From positions 235,680 to 299,679 of the forward strand of contig VXAZ01004036.1 in the NCBI GenBank assembly GCA_013399875.1: 64,000 nt of DNA. The letters run 5' to 3'. The position numbers and the translations under genes are program-made. Each line of letters opens with the position of its first letter. Position 1 is the first letter of the stretch. The stretch is from Gymnorhina tibicen (taxonomy: Eukaryota; Chordata; Aves; Passeriformes; Artamidae). Shown here piece by piece: positions 14,201 to 26,200 of this stretch. Under the pieces are notes generated by a model. That model worked only from the letters and a program-made list of their open reading frames with translations. It ran no database searches and had not been told where the DNA came from.

Positions 14201-17200
14201 AAAGCCACACTTCAGATGGACCCATGAGTACTGTCCTGCTGCTGGCATTTAATGTTCTGTAATGCTGGTGTCCTTCAGTCACGTTTCCATGAGACCTTCA
14301 TGCTCTCAGAAAATAATCCCAACTCTTCATCATCTTGTCTGCTTTAAATTTGTCTGTCTTAAGAGAAAGCTTAAGTCTTCCAGAGAGGCACATAGTGACA
14401 GTACAAGGGGCAGTGGTTTTAAACTGACAGAGAGCAGGGTTAGATTAGAGATTGGGAAGGAATTCTTCCCTGTGAGGGTGGGGAGGCCCTGGCACAGGGT
14501 GCCCAGAGAAGCTGTGGCTGCCCCATCCCTGGAAGTGTCCAAGACCAGGCTGGATGGCACTTGGAGCAACCAGTTCTAAAAACATGGCCAAGGAAATAAA
14601 TTTTAGGCTTGGCCTGGGTTTTCCAACCTGTGTGCCGAAATTTTTGTATTTCTTTTCTCTTTCATCCTTCTCTTGTTAGTCAGGAGGGTAATACCTGGGG
14701 AGACATCCTGGGTATTGAAGAAAGCCAGAGAAATTTTATGTTCTTTCCACTACATGCTTTGAGTAAAAACTGAAAGTCTCCTGTGTCTTCAGGTCTAAGT
14801 GGCACTTTTCCATCCATGCCTGCTGCTCCCAGGATGTTTGTCTAGAGGGAATAGCTGTAACAAGCTAATTCAGAGCTGAATTCTCTTGAAGTCAAATGTA
14901 AAGAGAACAAGTGCACATGTTTAATGAATCTTTAAACGCTTCTTTGCATGTTTCTTGAAGCTGAATGTAATCTTGCTGTGCTTTTTCATCAAAAGTGAGA
15001 TTTGTAATGTGATTTTAATGTATGATACATAGGAGGAAAGCCAAGGAGCTGCACACATTGAGACTGTGAGACCCCGAGTTATCTTTGTGAGAAGGAAATC
15101 TGAAGAGATGCAACAAGAAGGTAAATCAATGTCAATATGAAGAGTTCCCTCAGTTAAGCACATCACTTCTAAGTATTGTTGAATACTGACACAATGGTCC
15201 TGATTTTTTAAAATTTGGTTTTCATTACTACAACATTTCCAGACATTTATGTATACACAGTGTATGCGTGTGTACAAAGTTCTGGCTCTATGTGTACCTA
15301 GTTATGTTATTGTTGGGGTGCACTGAAAGGACTGGAAATTCAGCCTGGAGAAGAGACAGCTCCAGGGAGACCTTAGGGCCCCTTCCAGTGCCTAAAGAGG
15401 TACTTTGGACAAGGGCATGGAGTGGCAGGACAATGGGCAATGGCTTCACACTGCCAGAGGGCAGGATTAGATGGGATATAGGGAAGAAATTCTTCCCTGT
15501 CAGGGTGCTGAGGCTCTGGCACAGGTTGCCCAGAGAAGCTGTGGCTGCCCCATCCCTGGAATTGTTCCAGGCCAGGCTGGACAGGGCTTGGAGCAACCTG
15601 GGATAGCAGAAGGTGTCCCTGCCCATGGCAGTGGGTGGAACTGGATGAGCTTTAAGTTCCCTTCCAACCCAAAGCATTCTATGATTCTATGAAATTTGTT
15701 TGTATGGAAGTCATGAGAATCTTGGCAATTAAGTATTTATTTAAATTTGTATTTGCCAAGAGCATTACAATGTGCATTTTCTGTAGTCAACTGAATCTTA
15801 ATTGCTTTATAGAGTGCTGTTCAGCAAACAAAATGTTCATAATGTTGTGATAAAGGGAGTGGCTTGTACACTTTACAAAACACAGGAGTGCTACTGGAGA
15901 ACTGAAAGATAGTATGAAATTAAGATCGTGCAAATGTGGGGAAAAAAATATATTTTCAATCTCAAAATGACCTAGTTTGAGATGGGCTTCAAGCTGGTGT
16001 GTAACAGATAATGATTTTCTGTGAAAAATCTTTCTGTGAAGGACACTAAGTATTATCTGTGCTATTTTTGGAGGTTGCTTAACAGTATTTGTAAAGGTGT
16101 TCAGGATGATGAAAGAGAGGGAGAGAGTATCTTTTGTTTATTCTAGTTCAAGTCAGCGTTGGAATAGCATAAACTCTGCTCATGACTGCCATGGGTAATT
16201 GTTTCAGCAGATAAGAAGTTTGTGGAGGTGCTGCAGTGAGATGTGTAGCAGTTTTAATCTTACATTCTAAGAACAAGAATCTAAAAACCTGCCTGTCTAC
16301 AATATATGCAATTATAATTGCTCCACCCTAGCACAGAGAAATTCTTCCTTCAAGCCCTTTTAAAACTAATTCTTTGAACTTCTTCCATTTAATTTTTTAA
16401 AAAACATCTCATCGAATTCTGAGGGAATTATTTTGCTTCAAATATTTATAAGTGGTAAGAAAAGCCCCAGGCCAATGTTATTGGTCGTGGGACTTGGAAC
16501 CTAATTTCAAAACTGTGGTTTGCATATGAAGGTTATGAATAATGTAAAAATTATCTATGGATAATTAGTGGAAAAGCTTCCAGAGCTGAAGTGGCACAAC
16601 TTAGTGCAGGTCTGTGTTTACCTATTTTTACTTCTGCATTTATCTCTACTGTAACACAAGGAACTTGGGCACGGTCCAGCTGTGTCTGTCAGCTGAAAAC
16701 GTGTGACCAGGAGATGGCAGTAGTCAATTTTCTTTGAGAGGAACAACAACAACAAAAAAAGTATGATTTATATACCAGGATAATTGAAATCTCATTCAAA
16801 GTATACATATTTAATAAGCCAATAAAAATCTCGAGGCTTTGCAAATGGAAACAACTGTCTGTCAGTTTTGACCAGAATCTCTCCTCTCTCTAAGCTTCAC
16901 CCCAGAGACCTTAATCAGGCCAAAAGTTGAGGGTAAAAAATTAATAAGACGCATTTGAAAGAAAAAGGGAAGCTTGCAGCATGATAAGTATACGTGGGTT
17001 TAAGTAAATACAAAATTTTAAAATGAAGCACATCTGTTACTGTAAGTGCAAAGCACCTTGTTTATAAAAGCTGCATGTCAGATGGTTGCCTTTGCTGGGA
17101 TAGCAAGGGACAAGGAATGCTTGCCTGGAAATGGAGAAGCACTTTGGAGGCAGGACCATTTAGGTAGTTTTTCAGAGTTTAAGGCGTGAGTGGTTGGATT

Positions 17201-20200
17201 GGCATTAGAGTTTAGGAAATTCAAAGCCCTGAGATGAAGTGTGAATTCACAGTGTTGGGAGAAAAGAAAAATCGTTTTGGACTTCAAGTTGGATGTAAAA
17301 AAGCCATTTTTATTTAACTGATAAGTACATGACAAGATTTGATTCATCTTTCGGTGGCCATAAACATATATACACATTAGAGCTTTCTTTTGTTGTTTAA
17401 AAATTTCTGTGGTCTGCAGAGAACATGTGTTTTTACTGAAAGAAAGTTGATTGATGGCTTCTAATGAAAGTTGAAATTCAGGACTGCTACAATATCATGC
17501 CTGAAAGGGTAAAGTCTCCTGAAAGTTACAACTGAAAATCAAGCCTGGATGTATTATTAATTGAAATGTGTGCCTTTTCTAGACACAGTGGAGACAGTGG
17601 TTTGAAAACATATAGTTGTAGTGCATAATATACATGCAGATATATTTTTGGCTTTATAATGCCCTTTAATCTTCGTACCGTTCTTTCATATATCTTCATG
17701 AATTTAATATGATAGTAATTGTTGTGGTTGGTGAATGCTCATATTTCCAGAATTTAAGCATTTTCAGGCTTACATTAAAGGGATTCAGAATTTTCAAAAT
17801 TAAAATGAAAGAACAGGTGGCAATGCTTGAGTGCAGAGCATTTTTAAACTTTAATATGAGCAGCTCAGAGGTAGATGTATCTTCACTTCATTATTTTCCT
17901 ACAGCATAGACTCTCAAAATGTGACCTAGAGAGCACAATTTGATGATAGTAATTCCATTTTATCTCCAGCTAGTGAGTTCTATTCAGGCAGTGTAAATAC
18001 ATGGGAAAGGAATATTGGGACACTAAGCAATTGGCTTTGCTGTCACAGAGAGATTGCACAAGTGCTTGTGGGAGGAGATGATCTGTGCAATAAACGAATT
18101 AAGACGACAAGAAGCCCTTAAAACAATCTGTATAAAAACAAAAATTCCATAGTCCTTGTTCAGTATTGAAAATGGGCTGCTTCTGTGTTAACACTGACAT
18201 TAGGCTGTATTGAAAGCTGTAATACTGAAAATATGGCTATAACTAAATACTTCTTTGTCTTTCTTCTTCAGCCAGGAATTGCTCTGAGTTAGGTTTTGGG
18301 TTATTTTTTCTTAAAACTATTGTGGCGTGAGGCAAATCTGTAACAGATGCTTCAAGGAAGGAAGAAGATTAGGATAAGGCTAAAGGTCTTTCTTTTTTTC
18401 TTAGAACTGGAACTGTTTTGGTCAAACTCAATGACTATTCTACTGAAAGTTTACTTTTCCCTTAATATCCTGCTGTTTCTTTTTTTGGCCTGAATTTCAC
18501 TAAAGGGTTTTACTAAAAACTCTCCATACCACCCTGAAAATAGGAGCTAGTGAAGCAAACCAGAGCTCTTCTTCCACACTGTAGAGAGAACCAGCACAGC
18601 CTGAGAGGCAGAAATAGTTTGTGTAGCCTGTATTGCTCCTTGAATTTGCCTCATTTCTGAGAGAAGATCTGGGAGATTGGAGTAATGAAATCACTCAGGT
18701 GTAATTAAGGCATTTTTCAGGCAAGTGTTTTATGTAAGTTTTTTTTCAGTGCTTCTTCAGAATTCTTGTCACAGACTCACAGAATGGTTTAGGTTGGAAG
18801 GGAGCTCAAAGGTCATTTAGTTCCACCCCCTGCCACGGGCAGGGACATCTCCCACTAGACCAGGTTGCTCCAAGCCCCATCCAGCCTGGCCTTGAACTCT
18901 TTCCAGGGATGTTTCTGGTCTATTTTTCCTCTGGTTTTCCTATCCAGTTACCTCGCTGTGCTATCAGGTGGCTCATTGACATCACTCAGTTAATGTATTT
19001 TACATTTGGGCAAGTCAGGAAATGCAAAGCTGCATTTCCCACAGAAGCTCTGTCTTTTCTACACTAGTCATTACCTTTTAGGTGTTCCAAGTGGTTTAGA
19101 ATGCCAGTTCTCAAGGAGGTTTTGTTTATTCTGCACATGTCCAAGCAGTCACACGATAGCCCATGCAGTAGAAAACATGCATGTGAGCAGTAAGTGTGCA
19201 TTTTGCATAATATCCAACATAGAATCCTCAGTAGCCACACTTGAGAGTTTCTAGTTTGAATTCCTGTAAGTTGATATTTAGCTGTTTTATAGTACCTTTG
19301 CAACAGGAGCTTTTAATTTCTTGGCTTTTGTAAATATTATTTATTCATTAGCAAGTGTCATTTATATCTGTGGCTGCTTCTTTTCCCGCTGAGTTACTTC
19401 AGTTATTTTTCAGACAAATTGTTAAACGAGAGGTTGGACTTTTCATAGCCTAAGGCAAAGTCTTGTGTGAGTCTATCACTGTGGATGATGATGTCCTGCT
19501 GTGGGTGTGATCTGCTGCTTCAGGTTTGAGTCATGAGGAACCAAACGCCAGGGACTGCTGTGGGTCCCTGTGCACATCTTTGTGCCCATTCCCAAAAGAT
19601 CTCACCCGGGGAAATGATCCTCTGGTCTCACAGACCTGTCATTTCTTCCCCTCACTTATTTGTCCTAAAGGTCTGAAGAACAGGAACTGCAAGCAGGTGA
19701 AGCACGACTCTGGTTTGCTTTTTAGACTCCTAGAAGGTAATTTGATTTTTTGAGGAATCGAAATGAATTGAAATCCAGGTAGTCAGATGGAGAAATTACA
19801 AAAAACAAGGCAACACAGTTTATACTTGAAGAAAACGGTACCAAGCAGTGTCACGTTGCTCTGCAGGCTGAGGGTTTCCTGCTGAGTGCTGTGCTCAGGG
19901 AGAAGGGGTTCTCCTCTGGAGGCCAGTTCCACACCATGTGTTGCCCAGTCCTTTTCCTACAGATCACTTGGCAATTTCCTCCAACTTCTAAGAGGCTGAG
20001 AGTCTGTTCTTCTCCTGCTGCAGCCCTCCTTAAGTGTCACAGAGGGATACAGCTCTCACAGCAGTGACATTGCTGTGACCTTGTGCTGAGGCTTTTGCCA
20101 TGTGCAAAGGCAGAAAACTTCCCTTTTTAGCCTCCCCTTGGTGCCTGTGCTAATGGTGCTTTACACCCACCACGAAATCTGCACAGCTTTCTGTATCCTC

Positions 20201-23200
20201 ACAGCTCCCTTGTCCAGTGCTCAGCAGAATCCACTGCTGGATGTGTGTGTGGGTGATCTCTGGAGGGAACTATTTTGCACTTTTCATACAGTAAAAAGAA
20301 TAAAGCCTCCCTTTGGAGAAAATCTTTGTGTTTAAATACACTTATTTTGCTGAATTTCAGGGTATGTTCCTGTACCAAGCCCCTCCCCTGGTCTGAACAC
20401 AGCAGCTGGGATTTTCAGTGAAATTCCAGCACCAGATGGGTTTTTTCTGCAGAAAGGGAAAGAAAAACTTTTTCAAAGTGATCTGATCGCTACTGAAAGC
20501 ATTACCTCCTATGGAGACTGTCAAATATTTAGATTTTTTGCTTATCTTTATTCAGATTTTCTGGGGCTCAAAGTAAATACTCCAAAATCTCATCTGATTC
20601 TTTCTTCAACCCTAGACTTTAAAGGATTACAGGTGATCTAATCCAGCGACCTGTGGCATCCCTCTAAGTGTGTCTTATAGATTATAAATTAAACTTCAGG
20701 GCAATGCCAAAATTAAGCCTGGTATTTCACTCATACATTGGGGCTTTAATGTGAAAATATTGAGGGACCAGTGCCTTTTTCATGCTGATAAGCTGAAAAC
20801 CTGTGGCACTGCTACGTAAAGCACCCAGCGTGCATTTGGATTTTGTCCTTTTTCATAGAATCATGGAATCACAGACAGGTCTGGATTGGAAGAGACCTTA
20901 AAGGTCATCTTGTTCCAAGCCTGCTGCCATGGGCAGGGACACCTTCCACTAGGCCAGGTTGCTCCAAGCCCCATCCAAGCTGGCCTGGAACACTGCCAGG
21001 GATGGGGCAGCCACAGCTTCTCTGGGAACCTGTGCCAGGGCCTCCCCACCCATATAATAAAAGAGTTTCATCCTAATGTTTAACTTAAATCTACCTTCTT
21101 CGGTTTAAGGCTATTCCCCCTTTTCCTATCACTTTATGCCCTTTTTACTTCAAAATATCATGTGGTGCCTAGTCCAGGTGCCTGCTGAGCTGCCTACATC
21201 ACCCAGACACCAGAAGGTTCAGAGGATCTTCTCTTCTAAAATATATCTTAAAAATGTAAAGGATTTTACATCCAAATTAATTAGAATTTATTTTTTAAAA
21301 ATGGATTCATAATTCCATTTATTTTTCAAACACTTGTGAAAACTTAACCTGGAACCAAAGCCCTGCAGTTCTACTACTGCGACTCTCTGTATTTTCCCTT
21401 TTCTTTTCCCCTTTTTGTCAGTTCGGGTGGGGGTTTTTTTACAATTGTTTAATTGTTTGGGGTTTTTTGATATTTTGTATCATTTCGGGGTGTTTGGTAG
21501 CTTGCGTGTATAGTGGCCAGGCATATCCCAGGCAGAATTCTCCTTAAAGGAAGGGTGGGTACCTCTTGCTGCTAAATATCCACTCTTAGGAGTTGGAATG
21601 TACTAGCTGGGAGCTCTAAATTGCTATTTCCACTTTGGCAGCCTACCTTTGATCTCTCACCAGTTCCAGTTTTAATGGTATAAATCCATCTATTGTCAGC
21701 CTGTCTGGGGGTCAAGCTCCAGTGTGAGGCTTTTTCTTTTGTCTAAGACTCTCATGTGGTGGTGAATCAGCTGGAGTTGCTGTGGATTGCAAACAGGGGA
21801 TGGTCTTGATAACAACTATTACATACAAGTCTCTGATCTCCTGGACACTACCACACTCCTCCCCAGTCTATGGAAGTTGTTGTGCCAGGACAGCTTTTCT
21901 CACAGCCTATCTAGGATTCGTAAACACGCTGGGATCTGACTGAAGCAGCTTTGTATTGAGGATTATGATTTGTATGCACTTTTACAAACTTACAGTAATT
22001 GCTGTTGCCTTCATTGTAAAGAGCAAAAAATAAACACACACAATAAACCCCTTTAATGGGCACTGATCCCACTGGCACTGATCTTGAGCAACTCTGAATA
22101 AAAGCAGATGGTGGCAAGCTGACTAGGCTGACCTGCTTTCCCCTTTCATGCAAACATTGCTTATATAAATGGGGGACACACACAAAAAATTAATGGGCTT
22201 GGGCAAGGCACCTAAGGACAGAGACTCCCCATGTACTTAATGCTTACATCAGCCCCAGGGCTGTTTCCAGTTAGTTCTTCTCTGGAGGGAGAAGTTTCTC
22301 ACAAATTAGTGGTTCCACAGCTCTGAGCCCATGGTTTAACAAGAAAGAACTGATGTGCATCTAGAAAGTAAGCATGCTTAGCTGTTCTGTGGCCTGTGTG
22401 TTGTGGTGGGTTGTGGAAAGGGATCAGAACAGTCTCTCCTGAACCTGTTGTTCATTTATAGACATATAATTGAGTCTGAAGTCCCTTTGCACATCATTTT
22501 CTGTCAAAATGTTGTGAAGAGGCGTTCAGTTTTTTGTGGTCTTGTACTAGTTTAATTCACGTGCCTCTTTGTTAGCAGTGATGGTAAAAGAATGTAAATT
22601 GGGAATCCTGGTTGTTCTAAAGGATGAGCCTCAGTGTGTGACTGCAACAAGATGTGATCAGAGGGCTGGAGCACCTCTGCTGTGGAGACAGGCTGGGAGA
22701 GCTGGGATTATTCAGCCCGGACAAGAGAAGGCTCCAGGGACACCTCACTGTGGCCTTCCAGTACCTTAAAGGGGCCTTATAAAAGGGAGGGAGATGGGCT
22801 TTTTATACAGGACAAGGGGCAGTGGTTTAAAGCTGAAAAGAGTCAGGTTTAGATTAGATGTTAAGAAGAAATTTTTTGCTGTGGGGTGGTGATGCCCTGG
22901 CACAGGTTGCCCACAGAAGCTGTGGCTGCCCCAACCCTGGAAATGTTCAAGATTGGATGGGGCTTGGAGCAACCTGGGATACTGGAAGGTGTCCCTGCCC
23001 ATGGCAGGGGGTTGGAACTGCATGATCTTTAAAGCTCTCTTCCAACCCAAACCAGTCTTTGAGTCCGTGATTCAGAAAAATAGCATTCCCTTTTCAGCAG
23101 GGCATTTGGTTGGAGTTACTGCCTCCAGGATTGTGCTGCAGCTTCTCACATAGATTACAGCCTACAAAGGCAGTTTGCTGAATAAGATACATTTACACTC

Positions 23201-26200
23201 CTCAGTCACTCTCTGTGTACAGCCTGGAATGTCCGTGCCAGCTAAGCTGAGTGAAGAACCGTTCCAGGTCTCAGGCAGACCTGCTGCCAGCTGGGTTACT
23301 TCAGTTGGCACATGCACCACAGGATCTCCTAGGATGACCATCCTTCCTTTGATTAACAGTCATTTAAGTAGGTCTCTTATCTCCCTTTTTTCCTTTTTGG
23401 TTTCTTTTATAAAAGGCATCAGTATCAGAGCAGGAAGTCTTGATGCTTTTGGGTGCTGGCAGCACATTGCCTGGATACTGTTTGGTGACAGGTGAAGACA
23501 AGGAGTATTACAAACACATATTTCAACTTGGAGAAACATATATAGCACTGTGATAGGAGAAATGCAGGCTTTATGCCTTCAGTATGTGCTGTGTTTGTTA
23601 TATTTTTCTGGTTGGCAGGGAAGACAGATGTTGCCTTTTATAATTCAGTGGCTCGTGCAAGTCTGAGAGCAGCGCAACAGAAGGAGAAGCTTCTGCTCTC
23701 CCCGCTGTGCTGGGTTTGCTGAGCCCTGGGCAGAGGCAGCTGGACTCCCTTCAGCTTTACCTGTTCTTAAATTGCTCTCAATTCAGCTTTTTAAAGTACT
23801 ACATAAAACCTGGAAGGAGCCAGCTGTTAGTGTGGGGGGTGGCTGGGTAGGAGAGAAATCCCTAGGACCTGAGTGTGTATGAGATGAGTGATGAATAACT
23901 CACAAATTCTGACTGTCTGCCCACAGACCTCTTCTACAAAGCAGACTGGGAATTCACAAAAGCTGTCTTTCTCAGATTATCAACTTCCTTTTCCTTTTCC
24001 TTTTCCTTTTCCTTTTCCTTTTCCTTTTCCTTTTCCTTTTCCTTTTCCTTTTCCTTTTCCTTTTCCTTTTCCTTTTCCTTTTCCTTTTCCTTTTCCTTTT
24101 CCTTTTCCTTTTCCTTTTCCTTTTCCTTTTCCTTTTCCTTTTTCTTTTTTTCCTTTTTCTTTTTTTCCTTTTTCTTTTTCTTTTTCTATGCTTTGTAAAT
24201 TTTTGGCACTGCTTGGAGAGGCAAGGCACAGCTGTAAAGTTATGAAGAGAACCAAAGTGGCCAATAAAGATGGATATTTAGATCATTTCTGTCCACAATC
24301 AAGTCATATTTTTAAAATTCTATTGCTTGTTAGATTATGCAAGGGCTTGTCTTACAGGCAGTTTTCATGCTGGTGACCAGTGTTGTTACTAGGTACTTTA
24401 TTTGCTTATTTTTCTAGATACTTTAGGAGTAAACAGACCTTCGACTTCATGCACCAAAGAGAAGCATTTGTCCAGCTCCACCTTCTCGATACAGTGATAC
24501 AAAGACTGCCTATAATTAAATATAAATACGGGTTTCCAGTGCCCACAGGATTAATTTCTTCAGAACAGGAGCCCATGAAATTTTCAAATAAAGCAACAGC
24601 ATGGAGTAAATGTTATCTAGGATGTCTTCCAAATGAAGAGCACTGTGTAAATAATGGTAATGCTACTCTTTGATAACATGCTGATTTTGAGAAATGCAGG
24701 CTGCCAAAGTAGCATTCTTGTTAAAAAATAGGGTAAGGGCTGGTGAGTGAAGATTAAAGTTGTCATGCGTGACCTGTTGCTGAGTGCTGAGGCTGCACAT
24801 GGGGCTGTGTTGTGTAACAGCGTGGAATAACATTTCCTAACATAAAGCTGGAGTAAAACCCTCTTCATCTTCCACACAACTAATTCTGTAAGTGAAGTAC
24901 AGCAAATCCTCATCTCTGAAATACCACTTGCAAATGTGCTTTTGGTGACTGCATTTGCAAGGAACAGTAGTAAATGGTGGAGATGAGTTAAACTTTGTCT
25001 GTGAACTACTGTGTTCTGGTCTTTATCATGAGTGCTGTCATTCAGGGAAGAAAAACCACCCCTACACCTAGAAAAACTTAATTTAAATTTGTATGTCTTG
25101 TTGTTCTGCTCTAATCTGAAACTTATGTTTTGCTTTTAAAGAAAGAAGAGCTGGCTCTAAGCACAGTTCTAAACAACCTGAGTGAAAGTTGTTGAGTGTG
25201 ACACAAAATACGGAGTGGGTCTGTGAAATGCATTTTTTTTCCCCAGTGCTTTGGCTGCAGGGAATTAACTGTTTCTCTTTGTGTACAGTGTGACTTTGCC
25301 TTCCAGTTAACTCTTTCTTTTTTAATGTCATATGGGCATGTATTTTTAATACAAATTAATAAATCATCAACCAGATGTGAACAATGAAAATGTATCTCAC
25401 CTTTTCTGGATCTGGTAGAATTGTGTTTATGTTTTGGCTCAAAATTAGCCAATCAAGGTGGGTTAAACTTAATAGGGTGATCTGCTGCTCCCCATCCTAA
25501 CTCAGGTTGTTACAGTAAAGTAATAATCTCAGGGTTGCATGTCATGACCTTGTTTGAGGCACTGTACATAGTGCAAGAGTTAGGCAGAGCTGTGTTTGTT
25601 TAAAGACAGTAAAACAACTGCAGTGTCTGTCCTTGTCAGGCCATTGCATCTTCAGTAGAAGTAAGAAGCACGGAATTTGTTGCAAATTGCTTAATTTCTG
25701 ACTTTTTTTTTTTTTAGTGTGTTTTTATTATCCTGAAACCATAATTACAGATCTTGAGAAAATTGTTTAATTTACTTAACAGCTGCCATTGTGCCCCGTT
25801 ACGTAAATCAGAGTTATAAATGGGAAATATTTACTAGTTTGAGTTACAGTGTAAATGCACGATTGACTTCTCAGAAGTGCATGTTGCTTGTTTCAGCAAT
25901 TGGACCCGCTCCTAGAGACAGCCAGGCAGGGAGATTACACAGGGAATGCTTGTTTCTGAAGATGAAGCTTCCTTCCTGATTACAGAAAAAAAAAAAAGAG
26001 AGAGAGAAGAGAAAGGGGAGAGCAGTTTCCTGTTGGAATCCTCACTTTGAGGGAGCCTGGGCAGCCGTGCCTCCCCCTGCTCCAGCTGGCCTTTATGTGC
26101 AGGCGTTCTCTGACGGACCATGTCCAAAACCCTTTTTACAGCAGCAATTGGGGTTTGCCTGTGCAGGCAGACCTGGGATTTAAAGAGGTTTCTTCTCCTC

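Noticed and set aside
15288..15677. Long minus-strand and plus-strand open frames with [18 protein letters not shown] or [17 protein letters not shown] peptides, repeated about 15 times in the window
   Set aside because: They are translations of the CR1 3' region, which is non-coding. The same peptide family appears wherever a CR1 copy lies.
23223..23367. Codon-like stretch after a decent acceptor ([20 protein letters not shown])
   Set aside because: In the phase required by exon 8 it meets TAA after a few codons, and the donor is weak. It is not a TALPID3 exon unless a different partner exists.
23888..24376. 162-codon frame with FPFPFP repeats and minus-strand KRKRKR or GKGKGK frames
   Set aside because: Direct translation of the CCTTTT array. 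There is no flanking gene structure.
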